Source: an uncultured Lysobacter sp. (GTDB taxonomy: Bacteria; Pseudomonadota; Gammaproteobacteria; Xanthomonadales; Xanthomonadaceae). From it: a stretch of 27,775 bases of DNA. Made by a program: the position numbers and the translations under genes. The notes beneath the pieces were generated by a model. It did no database searches and had not been told where the DNA came from. It saw only the letters and a list, made by a program, of their open reading frames with translations. Below, piece by piece: positions 14,381 through 25,756 of the stretch. The stretch's first letter is position 1. Each line of letters starts with the position of its first letter. The DNA is taken from NCBI GenBank assembly GCA_946480055.1, contig CAMLID010000042.1:1-27775 (forward strand), in the 5' to 3' direction.

Positions 14381-15394
14381 TCAGGTCACCCGCACCACCA
14401 AGTTGGTGGCGAGGATTTCCGACTGCGCCGGCTGGCCCTCGATCAGGGCCAGGATCTTGCGCGCCAGCAGCACGCCGGCGTCGGTAAAGTTCTGGTGCAC
14501 CGAGGTCAGCGGCGGCAGGTAGGTCGCGCCCAGCGGGGTGTCGTCGTAGCCGATCACCGACACGTCCTCGGGCACGCGCCGGCCGCGCTCGATCAGGGCC
14601 CGGATCGCGCCGATCGCGAGCAGGTCGCTGGCGGCGAACAGGGCGTCGAACTGCGGATGCTCGTCGAGCAGGCCGTGCACCGCGGCCGCGCCGGCGCTGA
14701 CGGTCAGGGCCGGCACCGGGGGCGTGAGCGGAGTCAGGCCGTGGCGGGCGAGGGCGCGGCTGTAGCCGTCCAGGCGCTCGGCGAATTCGCCGTGGGCGGG
14801 ATCGCCGAGGAACACCGGTCGGCGCCGACCCAACGCCAGGAAACGTTCCGCCGCGAGCGCGCCGCCGCGCTGGTTGTCGCTGCCGACCACCACCTGCGAT
14901 TCGTGCCGGCTGACTGCGCCCCAGACCACCATCGGCCGGCCCCAGCGCTCGACCTGGTGCATCGCATCCTCGTGCGCGCCCTGGCCGAGCAGGATCACCC
15001 CGTCGGCGGCCTGCACGCTGGGCAGGGCGCCGCCCTGCAGCGAGGTCAGCAGCACCGCGTAGCCCGACGAAGTCAGCTCCTGGCTGATGCCGCCGAGCAG
15101 GTCCAGCGGGTAGGGCCCGGACATCTGGCGCTCGATGGTCGGGGTCATCTCGACCACCACCGCCACGGTCATGCTGCGGCGCAGGCGCAGGTTGCGCGCG
15201 GAAATGTTGAACATGTAGCCCTGGGTCTCGGCCAGGGCCTTGATCTGGGCGCGGGTCTCGGGATTGACCAAGGGGCTGTCGCGCAGCGCGCGCGAGACCG
15301 TGATCGCCGAGACCCCGGCCAGCTTGGCCAGGTCGGCCATGGTCGGGCTGTCGCCGGGTTCCTTCTTGCGGCGTTGGGCGCGGGGTCGGCTCAT
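14381..15394 (-). CDS. LacI/GalR-family transcriptional repressor
   Basis: This 337-residue regulator has an N-terminal helix-turn-helix at about residues 19-38 (MADLAKLAGVSAITVSRALR), preceded by a basic tail, and the hinge-helix motif NISARNLR that contacts the central CG of LacI-type operators. A periplasmic-binding-protein-like effector domain follows (SMTVAVVVEMTPTIERQ, ADGVILLGQG, LFAASDLLAIGAIRALIERG, VSVIGYDDTPLGA). The start at 15394 (MSRPRAQRR) has AAGG upstream; the longer in-frame version adds an unusual extension. Its gene lies upstream of the phosphorylase-receptor-MFS run on the same strand, separated by 431 bases that contain two LacI-type operators. It probably represses that run until a sugar or phosphosugar binds. 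No matching operator is seen before its own gene. Confidence 0.93.
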   Translation of the reverse strand: MSRPRAQRRKKEPGDSPTMADLAKLAGVSAITVSRALRDSPLVNPETRAQIKALAETQGYMFNISARNLRLRRSMTVAVVVEMTPTIERQMSGPYPLDLLGGISQELTSSGYAVLLTSLQGGALPSVQAADGVILLGQGAHEDAMHQVERWGRPMVVWGAVSRHESQVVVGSDNQRGGALAAERFLALGRRRPVFLGDPAHGEFAERLDGYSRALARHGLTPLTPPVPALTVSAGAAAVHGLLDEHPQFDALFAASDLLAIGAIRALIERGRRVPEDVSVIGYDDTPLGATYLPPLTSVHQNFTDAGVLLARKILALIEGQPAQSEILATNLVVRVT

Positions 15395-15563
15395 CGGCCT
15401 GGCTACCTTGCGTTGCGGACGGTCGCGGACCGCGTCCGGGTCCGTGGCGTCATCAATAGCATGACCGCCGTTGCGGATCGCAGCCACGGGGGCGCCGGAT
15501 GGCTTTGCCGATCCGTGGCCTTGCAGGCCCGGCGATGGCTCGGCGAGCCCGGCGCAGGCCCGT

Positions 15564-15627
15564 TATACTCACGAGGCTGTGCGGCGTTTTCGCCGCATAT
15601 CGTCTAGAATAATCAGTGATTTAGACG
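15564..15627 (+). promoter_or_regulatory. AT-rich leader/promoter region of smc with two inverted repeats
   Basis: The 298-base gap 15395-15692 between the divergent regulator and smc includes an unusually AT-rich part. TATACT (15564-15569) and TAGAAT (15605-15610) are -10-like, but neither has a convincing -35. Hairpin TGCGGCG/CGCCGCA (15580-15586 and 15591-15597, loop TTTT) and inverted repeat CGTCTA/TAGACG (15601-15606 and 15622-15627) follow each other. Either could be a protein-binding site or RNA structure; which -10 is used cannot be decided from sequence. Confidence 0.4.
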
Positions 15628-15692
15628 AACTACTTCATCTTCCTTGGTATCTACGGCGGCGCCTCCGGGCGCGCCAGAGGCAACCCCGCCGC

Positions 15693-18600
15693 ATGCGTCT
15701 GTCCACGATCAAGCTCTCCGGTTTCAAATCCTTCGTCGATCCGACCACGTTGCACCTGCCCACCAACATGACCGGCGTGGTCGGTCCCAACGGCTGCGGC
15801 AAGTCCAACATCATCGACGCGGTGCGCTGGGTGATGGGCGAGAGCTCGGCCAGCCGCCTGCGCGGCGACTCGCTGACCGACGTGATCTTCGCCGGCTCCT
15901 CGGCGCGCAAGCCGGTGTCGCAGGCGATGGTCGAACTGATCTTCGACAACTCCGACCACACCATCACCGGCGAATTCGCCGCGTTCAACGAGATCTCGGT
16001 CAAGCGCACCGTCAGCCGCGACGGCACCAGCCAGTACTACCTCAACGGCGGCAAGTGCCGGCGTCGCGACATCACCGACCTGTTCCTCGGCACCGGCCTG
16101 GGCCCGCGCAGCTACTCGATCATCGAGCAGGGCATGATCAGCCAGATCATCGAGGCCAAGCCCGAGGAACTGCGCGTCTACCTCGAAGAAGCCGCCGGCA
16201 TCTCCAAGTACAAGGAGCGCCGCCGCGAGACCGAGACCCGCATCCGCCACACCCGCGAAAACCTCGACCGCCTCAACGACCTGCGCGAGGAAGTCGGCAA
16301 GCAGCTCGAACACCTGCGCCGCCAGGCCCGCCAGGCCGAGCAGTACCAGGCGATCCAGGCCGAGCGCCGGGTCAAGGACGCCGAGTGGAAGGCGCTGGAG
16401 CACCGCGCCCTCGACCAGAAACTGCAATCGCAGCGCGAGAAGCTGTCGCAACAGGAAACCCGCCTGCAGCAGCTGATCGCCGAACAACGCGAGGCCGAGC
16501 GCGAGCTCGAGACCGGCCGCGTCCGCCGCGAGGAAGCCGCCGAGGCCTTGAATAAAGCCCAGGCTGCCAGCTACGAAGTCGGCGGCGCCCTGGCGCGGAT
16601 CGAACAACAGATCCAGCATCAGCGCGAAATGACCACCCGCCTGCAGCGCGCACGCGACGAGGCCGCCGCGCAGCTGGCCGAACTGGGCAGCCACATCGGC
16701 AGCGACCAGGATCGCCTGGACGCCCTGCGCGCCGCGGTCGAAGACGCCGAGCCGCGCCTGGAAGCCTTGCGCGACAGCGACGAAGCGCGCCAGGAGGCCC
16801 TGCGCGACGCCGAAACCAAGCTCAACGAGTGGCAGCAGCGCTGGGACGCGCACAGCCGCGAGCAAGCCGAAGCCGCGCGCGCCGCCGATGTCGAGCGCAC
16901 CCGCATCGAAGGCCTGGATCGTCAAAGCCTGGATGCCGACCGCCGCCGCGAGCTGCTGTCGAACGAACGCACCGGCCTGGATCTGGCCGCACTGGCCGAC
17001 GCCTTCGAACAGATCCAGACCCAGCACGACGTCCAGAAGGAATCGCTGGACGGCCTGAGCCACGAACTCGAAACCCGCAAGGGCAGCGTCACCGAACTGC
17101 AGGAACAGCAACGCGGCACCCAGTCCGAACTGGCTGAGGTACGCAAGCAGGCCCAGGCCGCGCGCGGCCGCCTGTCGTCGCTGGAGACCCTGCAGCACGC
17201 CGCGCTGGGCCAGGAGCAGGGCGCGGCCGTGAACTGGCTGCGCGCGCGCGGACTGGACAGCGCCGCCCGCGTCGGCGAACGCCTGGACGTGGATGCCGGC
17301 TGGGAGAACGCGGTCGAAAGCGCGCTCGGCCAGCTCATCGAAGGCGTGCTGGTCGACGCCCCGGAAACCCTGGTCGACGCGATCGGCGAACTCGGCGACG
17401 GCCGCCTCAGTCTGGTCTCGCCCGAGGCCGACGACAGCGTCTACCCGGCGACCTCGCTGGCCGCCAAGGTGCGCGGCCCGCGCGCGATCCGGCGCCTGCT
17501 CGCGCGCCTGTACACCGCCGAGGATCTGGCCGCGGCGCGTGCGCTGCAGCCTTCGCTGGGCGAAGGCGACTCGGTCATCACCCGCAGCGGCGAGCGCTAC
17601 GGCGAAGGCTGGGTGCGGGTGCTGCGTTCCGGCGACGCCCAGCAGGGCGCGCTGCTGCGCGAGCGCGAGATCCAGAGCCTGCGCGGCGATATCGACACCT
17701 TGTTGAACCGCGAGCGCGAACTCGAATCGCTGCTGGTGCAGTTGCGCGACCGCACCCTGGCCGCCGAACAGCAGCGCGAAGACGCCCAGCGCGGCCTGTA
17801 CATGGCCCACCGCGGCGTGTCCGAACTCGCCGGCCAGCTGCAGAGCCAGCAGGGCCGCCTGGATTCGGCGCGCGGCCGGATCGAGAAGATCGAAGCCGAA
17901 CTCGAACAACTGATCATCACGCTCGACAGCAGCCGCGAGCAGGCCCGCGACGCGCGCGCCCGCCAGGAAGCCGCGGTAGAGCGCATGGGCGAACTCGAAG
18001 ATTCGCGCCTGGCGCTGGAATCCGAGCGCCGCAGCCTCGGCGACGCGCGCGATGCCGCCCGCAACGCCGCGCGCGAATCTCGCGACACCGCGCATGCCCT
18101 GGCCCTGACCCTGGAAGCGCAGCGCACCCAGATCGTCGGCCTGTCGCAGGCCCTGGACCGCATGGGCGGCCAGCGCGGCCAGCTCGACAGCCGCCTGGGC
18201 GAACTCGCTGCGCAGCTGGCCGAAGGCGACCAGCCGGTGCAATCGCTGGAAACCCAGCGCCAGGTCGCGCTGGAGCAGCGCGTGCTCGCCGAGCAGACCC
18301 TGGCCAGCGCGCGCAGCCATCTCGACGGCATCGACAACGACCTGCGCCGCTTCGAGCAGACCCGCCACCAGCGCGACGAGCAGGCCCTGCAGCAGCGCGA
18401 GGCCATCGGCCAGCGCCGTCTCGAACAACAGGCGCTGGTGCTCAAGGCCGAAACCCTGTCGGCGGCCATCGCCGAGGCCGGCTTCGTGCTCGAAGACGTG
18501 GTCAACACGTTGACCGACGACATGCAGCCGCAGGTCTGGGAGCGCAGCGTCTCCGAACTGGACGGCAAGCTGCGCCGGCTCGAACCGGTCAACCTGGCAG

Positions 18601-19196
18601 CGATCGCCGAACACGCCGAGGCCGCGACGCGCAAGGATTACCTGGACGCGCAGTACACCGACCTCACCACCGCGCTGGAAACCCTCGAAGACGCGATCCG
18701 CAAGATCGACCGCGAGACCCGCGGCCGCTTCAAGGACACTTTCGACCGGGTCAACTCCGGTGTGCAGGAGCTGTATCCGCGCCTGTTCGGCGGCGGTCAC
18801 GCCTATCTCGAACTCACCGGCGAAGACCTGCTCGACACCGGCGTGGCGATCATGGCGCGTCCACCCGGCAAGCGCGTGTCGAACATCTCGCTGCTGTCCG
18901 GCGGCGAGAAGGCGATGACCGCGGTGGCGCTGGTGTTCGCGATCTTCCGCCTCAATCCGGCGCCGTTCTGTCTGCTCGACGAGGTCGACGCACCGCTGGA
19001 CGAAGCCAACGTCGGCCGCTTCACGGCGATGGTCAGCGAGATGAGCGAACAGGTACAGTTCCTGTTCGTGAGCCACAACAAGGCGACGATGGAAGCCGCG
19101 CAGCAGCTGTCTGGCGTCACCATGCGCGAGCCGGGCGTGAGTCGCCTGGTCTCGGTGGATCTGGCCGAAGCGACGCGTCTGGCGGGCGCGGCCTGA
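15693..19196 (+). CDS. smc: Chromosome segregation ATPase SMC
   Basis: SMC is the condensin ATPase that, with ScpA and ScpB, compacts and segregates the chromosome. The 1167 residues fit the family. The N-terminal ATPase half has Walker A GPNGCGKSNIID (31-42). Two long coiled-coil arms rich in Glu, Gln and Arg flank a hinge at about residues 510-640 (GAAVNWLRARGLDSAARVGE and DAGWENAVESALGQLIEGVL). The C-terminal half has signature LLSGGEKAMTAVALVFAIF (from 1067) and Walker B PFCLLDEVDAPLDEANV (Asp1096-Glu1097). The start at 15693 gives the canonical MRLSTIKLSGFKSF; an upstream in-frame ATG at 15471 would add an unsupported extension into the leader. It is followed by zipA and ligA, a conserved gammaproteobacterial order. 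Confidence 0.97.
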   Translation: MRLSTIKLSGFKSFVDPTTLHLPTNMTGVVGPNGCGKSNIIDAVRWVMGESSASRLRGDSLTDVIFAGSSARKPVSQAMVELIFDNSDHTITGEFAAFNEISVKRTVSRDGTSQYYLNGGKCRRRDITDLFLGTGLGPRSYSIIEQGMISQIIEAKPEELRVYLEEAAGISKYKERRRETETRIRHTRENLDRLNDLREEVGKQLEHLRRQARQAEQYQAIQAERRVKDAEWKALEHRALDQKLQSQREKLSQQETRLQQLIAEQREAERELETGRVRREEAAEALNKAQAASYEVGGALARIEQQIQHQREMTTRLQRARDEAAAQLAELGSHIGSDQDRLDALRAAVEDAEPRLEALRDSDEARQEALRDAETKLNEWQQRWDAHSREQAEAARAADVERTRIEGLDRQSLDADRRRELLSNERTGLDLAALADAFEQIQTQHDVQKESLDGLSHELETRKGSVTELQEQQRGTQSELAEVRKQAQAARGRLSSLETLQHAALGQEQGAAVNWLRARGLDSAARVGERLDVDAGWENAVESALGQLIEGVLVDAPETLVDAIGELGDGRLSLVSPEADDSVYPATSLAAKVRGPRAIRRLLARLYTAEDLAAARALQPSLGEGDSVITRSGERYGEGWVRVLRSGDAQQGALLREREIQSLRGDIDTLLNRERELESLLVQLRDRTLAAEQQREDAQRGLYMAHRGVSELAGQLQSQQGRLDSARGRIEKIEAELEQLIITLDSSREQARDARARQEAAVERMGELEDSRLALESERRSLGDARDAARNAARESRDTAHALALTLEAQRTQIVGLSQALDRMGGQRGQLDSRLGELAAQLAEGDQPVQSLETQRQVALEQRVLAEQTLASARSHLDGIDNDLRRFEQTRHQRDEQALQQREAIGQRRLEQQALVLKAETLSAAIAEAGFVLEDVVNTLTDDMQPQVWERSVSELDGKLRRLEPVNLAAIAEHAEAATRKDYLDAQYTDLTTALETLEDAIRKIDRETRGRFKDTFDRVNSGVQELYPRLFGGGHAYLELTGEDLLDTGVAIMARPPGKRVSNISLLSGGEKAMTAVALVFAIFRLNPAPFCLLDEVDAPLDEANVGRFTAMVSEMSEQVQFLFVSHNKATMEAAQQLSGVTMREPGVSRLVSVDLAEATRLAGAA

Positions 19197-19315
19197 GCCC
19201 CGCGCGCGCAAGCGGCGATCCGGATTCGGTGTGCGTGCAGGCACCAGCCTGTATCGAATCCGTCTCGCCGCGTCGCGTTTGTCTTTGGAACTGACTAAGG
19301 TGTCGGGAACAGGTA

Positions 19316-19368
19316 GGGAATCGAGCAGCGGCGGAACCGTTTCGACGCGTCGCCGATTCCCGATTCCC
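19316..19368. repeat. Intergenic GGGAATCG/CGATTCCC repeat
   Basis: GGGAATCG (19316-19323) is inverted relative to CGATTCCC at 19354-19361, which is directly repeated at 19361-19368. The CGATTCCCGATTCCC pattern recalls dispersed intergenic repeats seen in Xanthomonadaceae genomes (from memory). It lies in the 200-base smc-zipA gap, ending about 17 bases before the AAGGAG ribosome-binding site of zipA. Confidence 0.5.
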
Positions 19369-19396
19369 AATCTCCGCGCCAACTAAGGAGCAATCG

Positions 19397-20149
19397 ATGT
19401 CCGAAGTGACCCTGCTGCGGATCGGCATCCTGATCGCCGGCTTGATACTGATCGGCGCGATCGTGTTCTTCGGCCGCCCGCGCAAGCCTGGCCAGGGCAA
19501 GCGACTGGCGCGCGAGGACGGCGGCGAGCCGCGCAAGGGCGAGAGCGGACGCCGCGAGCCGACCCTGGGCGAACTGATCGAGGGCGATGCCGAGGTCGGT
19601 ACCGGCGAGAGCACCCGCCAGGCCGAGCTGGACATGTTCGACCGTACCCTCGAAGGCGGCGGCGCCGGCAGCGAACTCGGCCGCCGCGCCACCGAGGAAT
19701 TCGACAAGATCGTCACCCTGTACCTGGCCGCACGAGCCGGCGCCAAGCTGCACGGCCCGGACATCGTGGTCGCGGCCGAGAAGGCCGGCCTGGTTTACGG
19801 CCACATGGGCGTGTTCCACCGCCTGGTCGAAGGCCACCCCGAGCGCGGCCCGGTGTTCAGCGTCGCCAACATCATGAAGCCTGGTAGTTTCGACATGGCC
19901 CAGATCCAGGCCCTGGAGACCCCGGCGATCGCGTTCTTCCTGACCCTGCCGGCGCCGGTGCCCGCGCTCGACGCCTGGGAAACCATGCTGCCGACCGCGC
20001 AGCGCATGGCCGAACTGCTCGACGGCGTGGTCCTGGACGAGCAGCGCAACGCGCTCGGCCGCCAGCGCATCGCCCACCTGCGCGACGAACTGCGCGCCTA
20101 CGACCGCCAGCGCGAAGCGCCGCCGTTGACGCGGCCTACGCGCTGGTAA
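19397..20149 (+). CDS. zipA: Cell division protein ZipA
   Basis: ZipA tethers FtsZ to the inner membrane at the division site. The 250-residue protein has one N-terminal transmembrane helix (LLRIGILIAGLILIGAIVFF, about residues 6-25) with the N-terminus outside, then a basic and charged linker (RPRKPGQGKRLAREDGG) much shorter than the Pro/Gln-rich linker of E. coli ZipA. The C-terminal FtsZ-binding domain starts at about residue 110 (KIVTLYLAARAGAKLHGPDIVVAAEKAGLVYGHMGVFHR) and includes FSVANIMKPGSFD, a diagnostic ZipA segment. ATG 19397 has AAGGAG at 19385-19390. It sits between smc and ligA, as in other Xanthomonadaceae. Identification is secure from the C-terminal domain and order. Confidence 0.94.
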   Translation: MSEVTLLRIGILIAGLILIGAIVFFGRPRKPGQGKRLAREDGGEPRKGESGRREPTLGELIEGDAEVGTGESTRQAELDMFDRTLEGGGAGSELGRRATEEFDKIVTLYLAARAGAKLHGPDIVVAAEKAGLVYGHMGVFHRLVEGHPERGPVFSVANIMKPGSFDMAQIQALETPAIAFFLTLPAPVPALDAWETMLPTAQRMAELLDGVVLDEQRNALGRQRIAHLRDELRAYDRQREAPPLTRPTRW

Positions 20150-20174
20150 GAGCGTCGAGAGCGAATTCCCCTCG

Positions 20175-23790
<3,616 letters not shown>

Positions 23791-23838
23791 CAAGGCTGAA
23801 CGCAGGGCGCGCGGCGCCACAGTCGCAGGATCTTTTGA

Positions 23839-23866
23839 TTGACCATTCAGGTTCGCGGGGTAGAGT
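23839..23866 (+). promoter_or_regulatory. Probable promoter of the first DUF3011 gene
   Basis: TTGACC (23839-23844) and TAGAGT (23861-23866) are spaced by 16 bases and lie in a locally AT-richer gap after epmA. The ribosome-binding site GGGGGAG and the ATG at 23895 follow at normal distances. No terminator is visible after epmA, so read-through from epmA is also possible. Confidence 0.5.
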
Positions 23867-23894
23867 GATCGCGTATCGCTCGGGGGAGATCGCA

Positions 23895-24635
23895 ATGCGC
23901 ACACGTTCAGCCGCGGCACTGTCGTTGGCGTTGGCCCTTGCGGCCAGCGCGGGCGCGGCCATGGCTCAGGCCGGCGGCGAACGGCTGTACGGCGACCGCG
24001 TGCTGCGTTGCGAATCCGACAGCGAATCGCCGCGCCAATGCCCGGCCGACACCAGCGGCGGCGTGCGTCTGGGACGCCGCCTGTCCGGCAGCGACTGCGT
24101 CGAAGGCAAGAGTTGGGGCGTCACCCGCAGCGGCGTCTGGGTCGCGCGCGGCTGCAGCGCCGACTTCGTGCTCGGCCAGGGCGGCAGCAGCCCCGACAGC
24201 CGTTCCGGCGACCGCGTGCTGCGTTGCGAATCCAAGGGCGGGCGCTGGAACCACTGCCGCGCCGACAGTGCAAACGGTGTGCAATTGGTGCGCCAGTTGT
24301 CCAAGCGTCCGTGCATCCGCGATCAGAACTGGGGCGTCGACGGCCAGGGCCTGTGGGTGTCCGGCGGCTGCCGCGGCGAATTCCAGGAGCTGTCCGGCGA
24401 CGACGCTGCCGAACCGGTCGTCGCCGCGCCGCGCGGCAAACTGGTGTTGTGCGAATCGATCAAGAGCCTGGCCCAACGCTGTGCGGTCGAGACCGGCGCC
24501 GGCGTGCGCATGCACAAACAACTCTCGCGCTCGCAATGCGTGGAAGGCCGCACTTGGGGCTTCGACGGCAACGGCATCTGGGTCGAGGACGGCTGCCGTG
24601 CCGAGTTCGAGGTCGACGTGCCGCGCGGCGGTTGA
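23895..24635 (+). CDS. Secreted protein with three DUF3011 repeats (paralogue 1)
   Basis: This 246-residue protein has a signal peptide (MRTRSAAALSLALALAASAG, cleavage after AMA near residue 24) and then three copies of a domain of about 58 residues that I recognise as DUF3011. Each copy has the pattern CES...C...GV-L-R-LS-x-x-C-x(4)-WG-x(4)-GVWV-x-x-GC-x-A/G-E/D-F with four Cys, giving twelve in the mature protein, consistent with two disulfides per repeat in the periplasm or outside. Linkers are short and acidic or Ser-rich (GQGGSSPDSRS, GDDAAEPVVA). The start has GGGGGAG eight bases upstream. A 27-base exact repeat (23991-24017 and 24207-24233) marks the onset of repeats 1 and 2. A paralogue follows at 24855. 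Function is unknown. Confidence 0.9.
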   Translation: MRTRSAAALSLALALAASAGAAMAQAGGERLYGDRVLRCESDSESPRQCPADTSGGVRLGRRLSGSDCVEGKSWGVTRSGVWVARGCSADFVLGQGGSSPDSRSGDRVLRCESKGGRWNHCRADSANGVQLVRQLSKRPCIRDQNWGVDGQGLWVSGGCRGEFQELSGDDAAEPVVAAPRGKLVLCESIKSLAQRCAVETGAGVRMHKQLSRSQCVEGRTWGFDGNGIWVEDGCRAEFEVDVPRGG

Positions 24636-24794
24636 TCCGTGCGGCCGCGGCCGCCTCATGCTTTCGGCGTCTGTCACCGATCGATGACGCACGCTCAAGG
24701 CATACTTTGCGTGTCACCGTCCGGCCGAGCCCGCCGGGTCACGTTAAGCCGCAGCTAAACGCAGCCGGTTCGGTGCAGTGCAACATCGAAAATC

Positions 24795-24824
24795 TTGAGC
24801 TCGCGTTAAGCGGCCGCGCATAAA
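24795..24824 (+). promoter_or_regulatory. Possible promoter of the second DUF3011 gene
   Basis: TTGAGC (24795-24800) and CATAAA (24819-24824) are spaced by 18 bases, about 30 bases upstream of the ATG at 24855. The 219-base gap 24636-24854 shows no terminator and no other feature, so co-transcription with paralogue 1 is also possible. Confidence 0.4.
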
Positions 24825-24854
24825 GTTGCAGTCAACTGACAAGGAGTGACGGAC

Positions 24855-25622
24855 ATGTTCGTACGCATCGTTTCCTGTATCGCCCTGGCGCTGGGCGTCA
24901 GCGCGACCGCGCAAGCCGCGCCGCAGTACGATTCCGGTTACTACGGCGGCCAGCAGACCATCCGCTGCGAATCCGACGACGGCCGCAACCGTCATTGCGA
25001 TGCCGACACCCGCGGCGGCGTGCGTCTGGTGCGCCAGTTTTCCAAGTCGCAATGCATCCAGGGCAACAGCTGGGGCTACGACCGCGACGGCGTCTGGGTC
25101 AGCAACGGTTGTCGCGCCGAGTTCGAGCTCGGCCGTGGCGGCGGTGGCGGCAACTGGAACGGCGGTGGCGGCTGGAACGGCGGCGGCAACAACGACAGCG
25201 TGGTCTGCGAGTCCGACGACGGCCGCACCCGCACCTGCGCCATCGGCGGCAACCGCGCGCGCCTGGTGCGCCAAATGTCGAAGTCGCCCTGCATCGAAGG
25301 CCAGAGCTGGGGCTCGCAGCGCGGCAGCGTGTGGGTCAGCAACGGTTGCCGCGGCGAGTTCTCCAGCGGCCGCGGTGGCGGTAACTGGAATGGCGGCGGC
25401 GGTTGGAACGGCGGTGGCAACAACCAGTGGCGCAGCGTGGTCTGCGAATCCAACGACGGTCGCAAGGGCCGCATCCGCCGCTGCAACACCAGCATCCGCG
25501 ACGGTGCGCGCCTGATCCGCCAGATGTCCAAGGGCGCCTGCATCGAAGGCCAGACCTGGGGCTGGGATCCGAACGGGATCTGGGTCCAGGCAGGCTGCCG
25601 CGGCGAATTCAGCGTGCGCTGA
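24855..25622 (+). CDS. Secreted protein with three DUF3011 repeats and Gly/Asn/Trp linkers (paralogue 2)
   Basis: The 255-residue protein has a signal peptide (MFVRIVSCIALALGVSATAQA, cleavage about residue 21) and three DUF3011 repeats, each with four Cys: CESDDGRNRHC...QC...GC, CESDDGRTRTC...PC...GC and CESNDGRKGRIRRC...AC...GC. Unlike paralogue 1, repeats 1-2 and 2-3 are joined by near-identical flexible linkers of the type GGGNWNGGGGWNGGGNN. The mature protein is basic. ATG 24855 has AAGGAG nine bases upstream; the upstream in-frame GTG (24846) falls within this site and is rejected. A strong terminator follows at 25651. Linker and repeat identity at base level suggests recent unequal duplication within the gene. 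Function is unknown; the exposed aromatic and basic surface could bind a polymer such as peptidoglycan, polysaccharide or nucleic acid, which is only a guess. Confidence 0.9.
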   Translation: MFVRIVSCIALALGVSATAQAAPQYDSGYYGGQQTIRCESDDGRNRHCDADTRGGVRLVRQFSKSQCIQGNSWGYDRDGVWVSNGCRAEFELGRGGGGGNWNGGGGWNGGGNNDSVVCESDDGRTRTCAIGGNRARLVRQMSKSPCIEGQSWGSQRGSVWVSNGCRGEFSSGRGGGNWNGGGGWNGGGNNQWRSVVCESNDGRKGRIRRCNTSIRDGARLIRQMSKGACIEGQTWGWDPNGIWVQAGCRGEFSVR

Positions 25623-25650
25623 TCGCGTCCGCCAGGAACGAACCGGCATC

Positions 25651-25683
25651 GGGCCCCGCGGCGACGCGGGGCCCGTTTTCTTT
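25651..25683 (+). terminator. Rho-independent terminator after the DUF3011 pair
   Basis: GGGCCCCGC (25651-25659) and GCGGGGCCC (25666-25674) form a perfect 9-bp GC stem around GGCGAC and are followed by GTTTTCTTT (25675-25683). It lies 28 bases after the stop of paralogue 2 and separates the DUF3011 genes from mtnA. Confidence 0.9.
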
Positions 25684-25756
25684 GCGGCGCATCCAGGGCT
25701 TGCGCCCGCGTCCATGGCGCGGCCAGGGCAGGCGGCCGCTGCGATAAACTGTGCGC

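Noticed and set aside
15471..15692. N-terminal extension of SMC from the upstream ATG
   Set aside because: SMC proteins begin at the MRLSTIKLSGFKSF-type strand, and the extension crosses the -10-like boxes and hairpins.
15651..19382. A 1243-codon minus-strand frame opposite smc
   Set aside because: It is a codon-position shadow of smc (low-complexity, Leu/Ala/Gln/Gly-rich) with no recognisable motif; the coiled-coil coding bias of smc produces it.
24744..25715. A 323-codon minus-strand frame opposite the second DUF3011 gene
   Set aside because: Repetitive Ala/Val/Asp-rich translation mirrors the Gly/Asn/Trp linker repeats of the real plus-strand gene, which has a signal peptide, ribosome-binding site and terminator.
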